From contig NZ_CP173677.1 in assembly GCF_045055315.1 (NCBI RefSeq), positions 1,550,001 to 1,614,000 on the forward strand: a stretch of 64,000 nt of DNA, given 5' to 3'. This stretch comes from Brachymonas wangyanguii. Its GTDB lineage: Bacteria > Pseudomonadota > Gammaproteobacteria > Burkholderiales > Burkholderiaceae_C. The notes under the pieces were generated by a model that made no database searches, was not told where the DNA came from, and saw only the letters and a list, made by a program, of their open reading frames with translations. The position numbers were made by a program, and so were the translations under genes. Shown here in pieces: positions 26,536 to 34,606 of this stretch; the first letter of the stretch is position 1; each line of letters opens with the position of its first letter.

Positions 26536-26841
26536 ATGAACGTTGGACAAGCCATCAAGCTATGCCGCACCCGGCGGGGCATCTCCCAAGCTGATCTTGC
26601 GCGACAGGCTGAATGCTCGGTTTCCTATCTATCCATGCTGGAAAACAACAAGCGTGATCCAACGCTGTCCACCGTGACCAAGATCGCTCATGCGTTGCAT
26701 ATGCCCGTGGGCATCATCTTTTTCCTCGGCGCAGAAGGTGATGATCTGACCGGCATCGACAAGTCGCTGCAAGGAGACCTTGCGCGCACAGCACTGGAAC
26801 TGCTCAATGAGTCCGTCAGCAACCAGCGCCCCCTCCTATAG
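26536..26841 (+). CDS. XRE-family helix-turn-helix regulator
   Basis: A 101-residue protein. Residues about 5-60 are a Cro/C1-type HTH (IKLCRTRRGISQADLARQAE, then the recognition helix SVSYLSMLENNKRDPTLSTV). The short C-terminal part is similar in size to restriction-system controller proteins. The start has GGAG before the ATG. Its last 35 nt overlap the RT start, so the two are translationally coupled. The perfect palindrome at the operon promoter is its most likely target. Helix-turn-helix partners are known in some retron types, where they may also act as part of the effector unit. Confidence 0.88.
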   Translation: MNVGQAIKLCRTRRGISQADLARQAECSVSYLSMLENNKRDPTLSTVTKIAHALHMPVGIIFFLGAEGDDLTGIDKSLQGDLARTALELLNESVSNQRPLL

Positions 26842-27781
26842 CCAACGCCGCATCGGCACCCTGCACGCCCTGCATGTTGCGCTGGGAATGACGGTCAACG
26901 ACCTCCTAACACTAGCAAAGCGTGCCAACAACCTTTATCGCGTCGCAAAGTCCATCACCAAACCGGACGGAAGCATCCGCAATACTTACGATGCACGGGA
27001 GCCGCTAAAGGCAGTTCATCGAAGGATCAAGAGCCAGATCCTCGATCATGTGAATTACCCAGCATACTTGACGGGGAGCATCAAAGGCTGCGATTACAAG
27101 ATCAATGCCTCACGCCATGCCGGCGCTCGAATCGTCATCAACGAAGACATCAGTGGATTTTTCCCTTCCACATCGGCAGACCGCATATTCAGCATCTGGC
27201 GCGGCTTCTTCGGCTTCAGCGAGGAAGTGGCGCAATGCCTTGCACAACTCACGACCAGGCATGGTGAACTGCCCCAAGGTGCGATAACCAGTTCTTTCCT
27301 TGCCAACCTCGTGTTTTGGCAGGATGAGCCTGAGTTGTACAACAAGCTCGCAGCCCACAGTCTTGTCTACTCCCGCTATGTCGATGACATCGCCGTGTCG
27401 TCCAGAACCTTCCTGACCAACGAGGAAAAAACGGATGTGGTGCGGCAGGTTTACGGCATGTTGCTCAAGCATGGCTATCGAGCCAAACGAGCCAAGCATG
27501 AAATTGCCACATCAGGCCGCCGCATGGCCGTCACGAAGCTCGCAGTAAACAACAAGCCTGGCTTGGACAGAACCACACGCAGCAAGATTCGTGCAGTCGT
27601 CCATGCCGTTGAACGACGCATTGCGCAAGGCGAAGCGCTTTCGTTTGAGCGAGGCCCTTATGCCCAGGCGATGGGGCAAGTGCTGCATCTGGAAAGATTT
27701 CATCCTGGCGATGCAGCGCCACTAAAGAGACGACTATTGGCCCTTAAAGAGGCAGGCACAGCCCTGCCCCACTCCGAATAA
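26807..27781 (+). CDS. ret: retron-type reverse transcriptase
   Basis: A 324-residue RT without extra domains. Hallmarks in order are NAxxH as NASRH (100-104), the first catalytic Asp in EDISGFFPS (D114), LPQG (155-158), the catalytic YVDD (191-194), and AVTKLAVN at 241-248, which takes the place of the retron VTG motif with Lys for Gly. The following SKIRAVVHAVERR is the retron-like domain that recognises the cognate msr. No maturase or endonuclease domain, and no variable-repeat arrangement, is present, against a group II intron or a diversity-generating element. Start ATG 26807 lies inside the XRE gene; qatA follows the stop by 14 nt. It should make msDNA from the upstream RNA. Confidence 0.88.
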   Translation: MSPSATSAPSYSQRRIGTLHALHVALGMTVNDLLTLAKRANNLYRVAKSITKPDGSIRNTYDAREPLKAVHRRIKSQILDHVNYPAYLTGSIKGCDYKINASRHAGARIVINEDISGFFPSTSADRIFSIWRGFFGFSEEVAQCLAQLTTRHGELPQGAITSSFLANLVFWQDEPELYNKLAAHSLVYSRYVDDIAVSSRTFLTNEEKTDVVRQVYGMLLKHGYRAKRAKHEIATSGRRMAVTKLAVNNKPGLDRTTRSKIRAVVHAVERRIAQGEALSFERGPYAQAMGQVLHLERFHPGDAAPLKRRLLALKEAGTALPHSE

Positions 27782-27795
27782 AAAGGAGGAGACAA

Positions 27796-29733
27796 GTGAT
27801 CCTGACCGACAACGAAACCAAAGTTGATCTCCTGAACAACGAGGCCATTGCCGCCACGATCATTGGGCTGCTTCGCGCGAAGCCCGACCATCCGGTGACG
27901 ATCGGCGTACACGGCGACTGGGGAGCGGGCAAGTCCAGCGTGCTCGAAATGATCGAGGAGGGCTTCGCGGACAAGGACGATGTCCTATGCCTTAAATTCA
28001 ATGGGTGGCGTTTTCAGGGCTTCGAAGACGCGAAGATCGCCCTAATCGAAGGGATCGTCACTGGCCTGATCGAGAAACGACCAGCGTTGAACAAGGCGGC
28101 TATAGCCGTCAAGGATGTCTTTCGCCGCATCGACTGGCTGAAGGTCGCCAAGAGAGCCGGTGGTTTGGCCTTAACCGCGTTTACGGGTATCCCGACGTCC
28201 GAGCAAATCGCAGCTATCGTGGGCTCGCTTGAAGCGCTGGTGGCGGACCCTACCAAGCTCGCAACGAAGGAAAACATCTCGACGGCTATCGATGAGGCGA
28301 AGGCCCTGCTGAAACCGGACGAGTCCAAGAATGTGCCGGAAGAAGTGGAGGCGTTCCGCAAGGCGTTCGATCAACTCCTGAAAGACGCAGGCATTATGCA
28401 ACTCGTGGTCCTAATCGACGACCTCGACCGCTGCCTGCCCGACACCGCCATTGAAACGCTCGAAGCCATCCGGCTGTTCGTTTTCACCGCGCGGACGGCG
28501 TTCGTCGTCGCGGCCGACGAGGCGATGATCGAGTACGCGGTGCGCAAACACTTCCCCGATCTGCCCGACAGCACCGGCCCGCGCGACTACGCCCGCAACT
28601 ATCTCGAAAAGCTCATCCAGGTTCCGTTCCGCATCCCGGCCTTGGGAGAGGCCGAGACGCGGATCTACGTCACGTTGTTGCTGACCAGCGCCGAGATTGG
28701 CGAGAACGACGCAGACTATGGGAAGCTGATCGCTGTCGCTCGGGAAAAGCTGAAGCGGCCTTGGACCAGCGGCGGTCTGGACGCAGCGACTGTCAAGGCG
28801 GCACTCGGCCAGCAGTCCGAAAAAGCGAACAATGCGCTTGCGCTCAGCGACCAGATCGGCCCCATCCTGGCCAGCGGCACGAAGGGCAACCCTCGACAGA
28901 TCAAGCGCTTTCTCAACACGCTGTTGTTGCGCGAGCGCACCGCGATTGCACGCGGTTTCGGCGACGACATCAAGCTCCCCGTGCTCGCGAAGCTCATGCT
29001 CGCGGAACGCTTCATCCCGAGGTTGTTCGAGCAGATCGCGTTCGTTGCGGCGATCCATCCGCAAGGGCTGTGCGAAGACCTGGAAGCACTGGAGAGGGGT
29101 TTGGCGGCGACTGGTGACAAAGATGGTGAGCCCAAGGGGAAGACGACCAGCGGCGAGCCTCCACCCACGCCCGACAGTGCCGTGTTGAATGAGTGGAAGT
29201 CGCAGGAGCCGGTGCGCGACTGGGCTCGTCTCTCGCCGAAGCTGTCAGGGATCGACCTGCGCCCATATCTGTTCGTGACAAAGGACAAGAAGGACTACTT
29301 CGGCCCGGTGTCTGTGTTGGGGCACTTGGCTGGCGTGGTGGAGAAGCTGTTCGGGGGCAAGATGACCGTCCAAAGCTACGAGGCCGAGTTGAAGCAGCTC
29401 GTGCAGCCCGAAGCCGAGAAGGTGTTTGAGGCCGTACGCAGCAAGATCATGAGCACGGGAGCCTTCGACACCAAGCCGGCGGGTGTCGAAGGCCTCGTTG
29501 TCCTCGTGAAGGCCCAGCCCGGCCTTCAGACCCACTTGATGGATTTCCTAGAGGCACTGCCAAGCGGCAAGTGCGGGCCTTGGGCGGTCAGCGGCTGGCA
29601 GGGTGTCATCAAAGACACCGAATGCGCCACGCGCCTGACGAAGCTGCTGGGAGACTGGGGCAAGGTCACCAACAACCCCGGCCTCAAGGCAAGCGCCGAA
29701 GCAGTGCTCAGGGATCTGAAGGGAGGACGTTGA
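27796..29733 (+). CDS. qatA: QatA, KAP-family P-loop ATPase of the Qat anti-phage system
   Basis: A 645-residue KAP NTPase. Walker A is GDWGAGKSS (40-48) and Walker B LVVLIDDLDRCLPD (about 202-215), followed by the KAP-type segment FVVAADEAMIEYAVRKHFPD. Between the Walker motifs lies the hydrophobic insertion typical of KAP proteins (RAGGLALTAFTGIPT, near 128). In QatABCD systems this ATPase is one of four genes needed for phage resistance. It starts with GTG at 27796 behind AAGGAGG, 14 nt after the RT stop, and its TGA overlaps the qatB ATG. Confidence 0.9.
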   Translation: MILTDNETKVDLLNNEAIAATIIGLLRAKPDHPVTIGVHGDWGAGKSSVLEMIEEGFADKDDVLCLKFNGWRFQGFEDAKIALIEGIVTGLIEKRPALNKAAIAVKDVFRRIDWLKVAKRAGGLALTAFTGIPTSEQIAAIVGSLEALVADPTKLATKENISTAIDEAKALLKPDESKNVPEEVEAFRKAFDQLLKDAGIMQLVVLIDDLDRCLPDTAIETLEAIRLFVFTARTAFVVAADEAMIEYAVRKHFPDLPDSTGPRDYARNYLEKLIQVPFRIPALGEAETRIYVTLLLTSAEIGENDADYGKLIAVAREKLKRPWTSGGLDAATVKAALGQQSEKANNALALSDQIGPILASGTKGNPRQIKRFLNTLLLRERTAIARGFGDDIKLPVLAKLMLAERFIPRLFEQIAFVAAIHPQGLCEDLEALERGLAATGDKDGEPKGKTTSGEPPPTPDSAVLNEWKSQEPVRDWARLSPKLSGIDLRPYLFVTKDKKDYFGPVSVLGHLAGVVEKLFGGKMTVQSYEAELKQLVQPEAEKVFEAVRSKIMSTGAFDTKPAGVEGLVVLVKAQPGLQTHLMDFLEALPSGKCGPWAVSGWQGVIKDTECATRLTKLLGDWGKVTNNPGLKASAEAVLRDLKGGR

Positions 29734-30617
29734 TGGGAACCTCGACAGCTTACGGCGGCCCTGGCGGCGGAACACCGCTTGTTCCTTCATGGCTGGGCGA
29801 CGCCGGTGGCGGTGACGCTTCTGCTGCCCCTCCGGGCAATGGGGCAGGTCCGGACGGCCAGGCGCCCGCGGATGGCACTGCGCCACCGGTGCCGCCGAAC
29901 CGCCCGCCCATTCCCCGGACTGCGGACCCGCAACGCTTCGCCGGTGCTCGCTCTAACCTCACACGATTCGCGGGCTCCGGCGGTAGCGACCGGGCCAGCC
30001 TGGGCCGCGCCGTCTCAAAGTACGTCTCGACGTCCGCCGGGGGCGCGCGCCAAGCTGCCCAACGCATGGGTGCCTCTCGGGGTTCCGGCGCGCGACTCCT
30101 CGGCTTCCTGACCGATGCGCAAACGCGGGGTGTGCGCGAGGCGTTGCGAGCGCTGGACCTGGAATCGTTAGCGGGTCGCCCGATCACCGAAATTTTCGTG
30201 GGCCTGGCCGACTACATCTGTCCGGGCGCGGGAACGGTCGATGAAGGCATCGCCCGCGAGGCCTACATCGAAACCATCGTTGAACTGGCGAGCGAAGGTC
30301 TCACCGACCTTGCCACGTTCACCCCAGATCAGATGCAGGCGGTTTTCGAGTTGTATGCCACCCATGCGATCGAGGCGCGCATCTGCAACGACATTGGCAC
30401 CAAGGCCGTGACCATGCCAGCGGACGCGCAGGCTGCACACCGCGTCGAGCAGCAGTTGCGCGACTTCATCCGAGGCGGGGTAAGCGACGCGGTCACTCGT
30501 GCCAGGACAGAGACACCCAATCTCACGCCCGAACGAATTCAGAGCTTCGTGGACACAGTGTACGAGTCTGCATTCGCGATCTTGCAGACCTTGGGTGATG
30601 CGGAGGCCAATCAATGA
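29733..30617 (+). CDS. qatB: QatB
   Basis: A 294-residue protein. The first about 75 residues are low-complexity Gly/Pro/Ala (YGGPGGGTPLVPSWLGDAGG opens it), then a helical domain follows (about 100-290) with TDAQTRGVREALRALDLESL and FVGLADYICPGAGTVDEGIA. QatB has no assigned biochemical activity. Identification rests on length, the PxWL-like N-terminus and position between QatA and QatC. It overlaps qatA by one base and qatC by four (ATGA), so the operon is tightly coupled. Confidence 0.85.
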   Translation: MGTSTAYGGPGGGTPLVPSWLGDAGGGDASAAPPGNGAGPDGQAPADGTAPPVPPNRPPIPRTADPQRFAGARSNLTRFAGSGGSDRASLGRAVSKYVSTSAGGARQAAQRMGASRGSGARLLGFLTDAQTRGVREALRALDLESLAGRPITEIFVGLADYICPGAGTVDEGIAREAYIETIVELASEGLTDLATFTPDQMQAVFELYATHAIEARICNDIGTKAVTMPADAQAAHRVEQQLRDFIRGGVSDAVTRARTETPNLTPERIQSFVDTVYESAFAILQTLGDAEANQ

Positions 30618-31981
30618 AGCGGCAACTCTTGGCTGGCCGTTTCGGCCCTGACGACCACGTTGATGTAACGGTAGGCGCCGATGAGCAGCGAACCTACCTG
30701 CAATTGGTCATCGGCGAAAAGTCCTTGGATCACGGCCTCGGTGGCGCGCTCACCACCCTGAAGAAGATCGGCGTATTCCCCTCGGAGATCGGCATCGACC
30801 TGCTGGTGCTGGCAGCTCATGTCCATGCGGCCGACACACGCATCTCTCGTGCCGAGCAGTCACAGGACTCGTGGACGCGCGAAATACGGCTGGTTGTTCC
30901 AGTCAGCGATCCAGCTCGCTGGAGCGCAGCAGCACTGACGCTGAAGAAGTCGCTTGACTTTTTGACAGGCGATCGCTGGACGATTGGCTTCAGGGCACGT
31001 CCTGCTCGTTTCGCGACGATCGCCCAGGCAGCTCCTCCGAGCCTGATCGTTCTCCCCTTTGATTCCGTCAGCCTATTTTCTGGAGGACTGGACAGCCTGA
31101 TTGGCGCCATCGACCTGTTGGAGGATGGCGCCACGCCGTTACTGATCAGTCACTTTGGTGAAGGTTCAATCAGCGACGCGCAAGGCAAATTGTTCACGGG
31201 TTTGAGAAAGCAGTATGCCAAGTCGTCTTTCGAGCGGCTGCGTGTCGGCATGACCTTCAAGAAAGGCTTGGTGGCCGACGTTGGTTCGGAAGACAGCACG
31301 CGCGGCAGGTCGTTCCTGTTCTTCGCACTCGGCGTGTTCGCGGGCACTGGGCTAGGGCACCGCTTTGTACTGCGCGTACCCGAGAATGGTCTGATCGCTC
31401 TGAATGTGCCATTGGACCCTTTGCGGCTGGGCTCGAACAGCACTCGAACTACGCATCCTTACTACATGGCAAGGTGGAACGACCTACTCGGCGAACTCGG
31501 CATCAACGGCGAAGTTCAGAATCCGTACTGGGACAAGACGAAGGGCGAGATGGCCGCAGCCTGCCGCAACCCAGCCCTCTTGAAGAAGCTGGCGCCAGAT
31601 TCGTTGTCGTGCTCGTCCCCCGCCAAAGCCCGATGGCTAGGGCATGGCATCGAGCACTGCGGCTACTGTCTGCCATGTCTGATCCGCCGCGCAGCGTTGG
31701 AGGCAGCATGGGGTACGGGAAGCGATCCGACGACATACACCGTACCCGACCTTCAGGCCCAGCCGTTGGATACGCGCCAAGCGACCGGAGTACAGGTTAG
31801 GTCGTTTCAGTACGCGATCGAGCGCTTGAGGGGAAAACCGCAGCTCGCAAACCTCTTGATTCACAAACCGGGCTCGCTTGCTGACGAAGCCGAGCATCTG
31901 GATGAGCTTGCCGATGTTTATCGGCGTGGCCTTGGCGAAGTTGCGCGGCTCATTGATGGCACCGAGGCGAAACCCAGTTGA
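30614..31981 (+). CDS. qatC: QatC, QueC-like PP-loop protein
   Basis: A 455-residue relative of 7-cyano-7-deazaguanine synthase. The PP-loop ATP pyrophosphatase motif is SGGLDS (156-161), and the zinc-binding cysteines are C333, C349, C352 and C355 (HCGYCLPC). An N-terminal domain of about 140 residues and a C-terminal helical tail are extra relative to QueC. No other queuosine genes are near, so a role in modifying a target or ligand for defence, not tRNA queuosine synthesis, is inferred from the Qat context. Confidence 0.9.
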   Translation: MKRQLLAGRFGPDDHVDVTVGADEQRTYLQLVIGEKSLDHGLGGALTTLKKIGVFPSEIGIDLLVLAAHVHAADTRISRAEQSQDSWTREIRLVVPVSDPARWSAAALTLKKSLDFLTGDRWTIGFRARPARFATIAQAAPPSLIVLPFDSVSLFSGGLDSLIGAIDLLEDGATPLLISHFGEGSISDAQGKLFTGLRKQYAKSSFERLRVGMTFKKGLVADVGSEDSTRGRSFLFFALGVFAGTGLGHRFVLRVPENGLIALNVPLDPLRLGSNSTRTTHPYYMARWNDLLGELGINGEVQNPYWDKTKGEMAAACRNPALLKKLAPDSLSCSSPAKARWLGHGIEHCGYCLPCLIRRAALEAAWGTGSDPTTYTVPDLQAQPLDTRQATGVQVRSFQYAIERLRGKPQLANLLIHKPGSLADEAEHLDELADVYRRGLGEVARLIDGTEAKPS

Positions 31982-31994
31982 CGAGGATGCGTGC

Positions 31995-32744
31995 ATGATC
32001 TCTTCAACTGGCCTCGTGGACTTCCACTGCCACCTCGATCTCTACCCGGATCATGCCGTGGCAGTTCGGGACGCGGAGGCGGCCGGCGTGTTCACGCTGG
32101 CGGTGACGACAACACCGCGCGCCTGGCCTCGCAATCACGAACTCGCGCAGCGAACGAAGCATGTTCGAGCGGCGCTGGGACTGCATCCGCAGTTGGTCGC
32201 GGAGCGTGAAAACGAAATCGAATTGTGGGATCGATACCTTGCGGAGGCGCGCTACATCGGTGAGGTCGGATTGGACGCCGGCCCCCGGTTCTTCAAGTCG
32301 CTCGATGCGCAGAAGCGCGTATTCCAGCATGTGTTGCAGCGCTGCGCTCAGGCCGGTGGGAAAATCATCACGGTCCACAGCATCAGGTCAGCCAAAGCAG
32401 TACTTGATCTTGTCGAGACGCATCTACCACCCGAGCGCGGGAAAATCGTTCTCCACTGGTTCACAGGGACAAAGAGCGAGGTGAAGCGTGCGCTGGAGTT
32501 AGGCTGCTACTTCTCGATAAATGCGGGAATGCTGAGTAACGAGCGGCACGCACCGATGGTGCAGGCAATTCCCTTGGATCGGATGCTGACGGAAACCGAC
32601 GGTCCTTTCACTCGCACTGGCGATAGACCTTCGCAACCAAGCGATGTCGTAAGCGTCGTCGAGAAACTGGGCCGCTTGCACGGGCTACCTGCGAGCGATA
32701 TAGCTAGCCTCATTCGCAACAACCTTCGAACGCTTCTTGGCTAG
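31995..32744 (+). CDS. qatD: QatD, TatD-like metal-dependent nuclease
   Basis: A 249-residue TatD-family hydrolase. Metal ligands are visible as H11 and H13 (FHCHLD), E90 (YIGEVGLD), H128 (TVHS), H154 (LHWF) and D202 (TETDGPF), all present, so it should be an active DNase. Start ATG 31995 with GAGG before it. It is the last gene of the operon; no clear terminator follows, only a 7-bp inverted repeat at 32821-32851. Confidence 0.9.
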   Translation: MISSTGLVDFHCHLDLYPDHAVAVRDAEAAGVFTLAVTTTPRAWPRNHELAQRTKHVRAALGLHPQLVAERENEIELWDRYLAEARYIGEVGLDAGPRFFKSLDAQKRVFQHVLQRCAQAGGKIITVHSIRSAKAVLDLVETHLPPERGKIVLHWFTGTKSEVKRALELGCYFSINAGMLSNERHAPMVQAIPLDRMLTETDGPFTRTGDRPSQPSDVVSVVEKLGRLHGLPASDIASLIRNNLRTLLG

Positions 32745-32846
32745 GTATCTGCGGACCTTCCGGCGCCGCATGTGTTGCATATTAGATTTGAATCCGCCAT
32801 GCCATGCAACGCCAAGAAAAGTTGAACTAGCACTGTCGTATGGCGT

Positions 32847-33047
32847 TCAACCTCCGGTCTGGCGCCGCCTCTCCCGCTCGGCATCAGCGATGTCACCAGG
32901 CCACCTCGCCAACTCGCCATCGGCGAGGCCTGCCAGGATTTGCGGCAGGTTCATCGTTCGATACGGAGGGATCGGCAGGTCGCCGGACGGCGGGCCGTCG
33001 GTTATGAAACACGGTTCGGTTTGGTCGTCCTGGTGCAGCTTCGTCAT
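32847..33047 (-). CDS. small hypothetical protein of the island
   Basis: A 66-residue ORF (MTKLHQDDQTEPCFITDGPP at its start) with a strong ribosome binding site AGAGGAAAG before the ATG. It is acidic in the middle (LAGLADGELARWPGDIADAE) and ends in a basic DAERERRRQTGG. No domain is recognised. The 3' end is similar to that of the ORF at 25551, so diverged copies of this gene flank the retron-Qat cassette. It is convergent with qatD. Confidence 0.6.
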   Translation of the reverse strand: MTKLHQDDQTEPCFITDGPPSGDLPIPPYRTMNLPQILAGLADGELARWPGDIADAERERRRQTGG

Positions 33048-33109
33048 GCTCTTTCCTCTTGGTGTTCATCCTGGTCAGCGGCCAAGGCTATTCTTGCATT
33101 TGGGCTGCC

Positions 33110-33287
33110 CTATACCTTCACCAGCTTCGCGGCATTAGGGTCATACACGTAGCCGGTGATACTGCCATCCTTGATGCGCGCCACAGCCTCATCGATCACG
33201 AACAGCGGAACGAGGAACCATTCCTCAGGCTGCACAGGATGACCGAAGCGATCGTTGATCGTGATGTTCAACCGCGCGGGCGCGAAC
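33110..33287 (-). pseudogene. C-terminal fragment of an island gene cut by the IS
   Basis: The last about 58 codons of a minus-strand gene remain (RFGHPVQPEEWFLVPLFVID near the start, ending in YVYDPNAAKLVKV). The rest is missing beyond the IS left end at 33288. The ending resembles that of GIY-YIG nuclease family proteins found on genomic islands, but with so little sequence this is a weak guess. The remaining part of the gene is not on the other side of the IS. Confidence 0.55.
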
Positions 33288-33337
33288 TGAACCGCCCCGG
33301 GTTTGGAGGAGGCCCCAACTCTTGAGAAGATGGAGCC

Positions 33338-33661
33338 ATGAACAAGTCCAACAAGTTTTCCCCGGAAGTGCGCGAGCGCGCTGTGCGCATGGTGCAGGAG
33401 CATCGAGCCGAGTACCCTTCGTTGTGGGCAGCTATCGAATCGATTGCGCCGAAGATTGGCTGTGTGCCGCAAACCCTGCACGATTGGGTCAAGAGAGCCG
33501 AGATCGACGCTGGCCTGCGTGCGGGTACCACGACCTCGGATGCGCGACGCATCAAGGAACTGGAGCGCGAAGTCAAGGAGCTGCGCCGTGCCAATGAGAT
33601 CCTCAAAACTGCCAGTGCGTTTTTCGCGCAGGCGGAGCTCGACCGCCAGCTCAGGAAGTGA
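33338..33661 (+). CDS. IS3-family transposase OrfA
   Basis: A 107-residue DNA-binding protein with an HTH_Tnp_1 domain (SPEVRERAVRMVQEHRAEYP, then CVPQTLHDWVKRAE) and a C-terminal leucine-zipper-like coiled coil (RRIKELEREVKELRRANEIL). In IS3 elements it binds the inverted repeats and is joined to OrfB by -1 frameshifting to give the active transposase. OrfB is in the -1 frame, as required. Its stop overlaps the OrfB start. Confidence 0.95.
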   Translation: MNKSNKFSPEVRERAVRMVQEHRAEYPSLWAAIESIAPKIGCVPQTLHDWVKRAEIDAGLRAGTTTSDARRIKELEREVKELRRANEILKTASAFFAQAELDRQLRK

Positions 33662-34572
33662 AGGCCTATATCGACCGCCACCGCGATGACTACGGGGTCG
33701 AGCCCATCTGCCGGGTGCTGCAGATGGCCCCGTCGTGTTACTGGCGCCATGCGGCCCGGCAACGCAACCCGCAACTGCGCAGCGCACGTGCCCAGCATGA
33801 CGACCATTTGAAAGCCGACATCCAGCGCGTGTGGCATGCCAACTGGCAGGTCTATGGCGCCGACAAGGTCTGGCTGCAGATGAACCGCGAGGGCATCCGG
33901 GTGGCGCGGTGCACAGTCGAGCGGCTGATGCGTACCATGGGCTTGCAAGGGGCACGCAGAGGCAAGACGATGCGCACCACCACGCCGGACACATCAGTGC
34001 CGTGCCCGCTGGACCATGTCAACCGGCTGTTTAAGGCCAGCCGGCCCAACGAGCTGTGGGTGTCGGACTTCACGTACGTCAGCACCTGGCAGGGCTGGCT
34101 GTACGTGGCCTTCGTGGTGGATGTGTACGCCCGGCGCATCGTGGGCTGGCGTGTCAGCCGCAGCATGCACACGGACTTTGTGCTCGATGCGCTGGAACAG
34201 GCCCTGTATGAGCGCCAGCCAGCAGCGCATGCCTTGACGCACCACAGCGACAGGGGCAGCCAGTACGTCAGCATCCGTTACACCGAGCGGCTGGGCCTGG
34301 CAGGTATCCAGCCATCAGTGGGAAGCAAAGGCGACAGCTACGACAACGCGCTGGCCGAGACCATCAACGGGCTATACAAGGCCGAACTGATTCATCGCCG
34401 GGGCCCCTGGAAGACCAGGGAAGCCGTGGAACTGGCGACCCTGCAATGGGTGCACTGGTTCAACCACGTCCGACTGCTCACGCCGATCGGGGGTATCCCG
34501 CCGGCAGAAGCTGAGGCAAACTACTGGAGGCAACTTGCCGACAGCAACACCTTGGCAGAGGTGTCCACTTAA
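33658..34572 (+). CDS. IS3-family transposase OrfB (DDE integrase)
   Basis: A 304-residue catalytic subunit with an rve integrase core. The DDE residues are visible in LWVSDFTYV, HHSDRGSQY and NALAETINGLYKAEL, with the typical YGADKVWLQMNREG region before them. The frame opens with a GTG overlapping the orfA stop, but expression is usually by frameshift from orfA. It looks intact, so the element may still be mobile. Confidence 0.95.
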   Translation: MKAYIDRHRDDYGVEPICRVLQMAPSCYWRHAARQRNPQLRSARAQHDDHLKADIQRVWHANWQVYGADKVWLQMNREGIRVARCTVERLMRTMGLQGARRGKTMRTTTPDTSVPCPLDHVNRLFKASRPNELWVSDFTYVSTWQGWLYVAFVVDVYARRIVGWRVSRSMHTDFVLDALEQALYERQPAAHALTHHSDRGSQYVSIRYTERLGLAGIQPSVGSKGDSYDNALAETINGLYKAELIHRRGPWKTREAVELATLQWVHWFNHVRLLTPIGGIPPAEAEANYWRQLADSNTLAEVST

Positions 34573-34606
34573 ACCAACCAGCCTCCTCGAAACCCGGGGC
34601 GGTTCA

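Larger units (their letters stand above)
33288..34606 (+). mobile_element. IS3-family insertion sequence, complete
   Basis: A 1319-bp element bounded by 26-bp terminal inverted repeats (33288-33313 and 34581-34606), starting TGAACCGCCCCGGG and differing at one position. It carries the overlapping orfA/orfB pair typical of IS3, and the ends resemble the IS51-like group. The 3-4 bp direct repeats expected from simple insertion are absent: the left flank is AAC, the right TAG. The flanking sequences are halves of unrelated genes. The element therefore marks a recombination or deletion junction. Confidence 0.92.

Noticed and set aside
26807..27781. RT as a diversity-generating retroelement or group II intron
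   Set aside because: No template/variable repeat pair or Avd-like gene was seen, and the protein lacks maturase and endonuclease domains. NAxxH and the VTG-like motif point to a retron.
25372..34600. CRISPR array or integrase gene in the island
   Set aside because: I looked for regularly spaced repeats and for tyrosine or serine recombinase motifs and saw neither; only the IS3 transposase is present.
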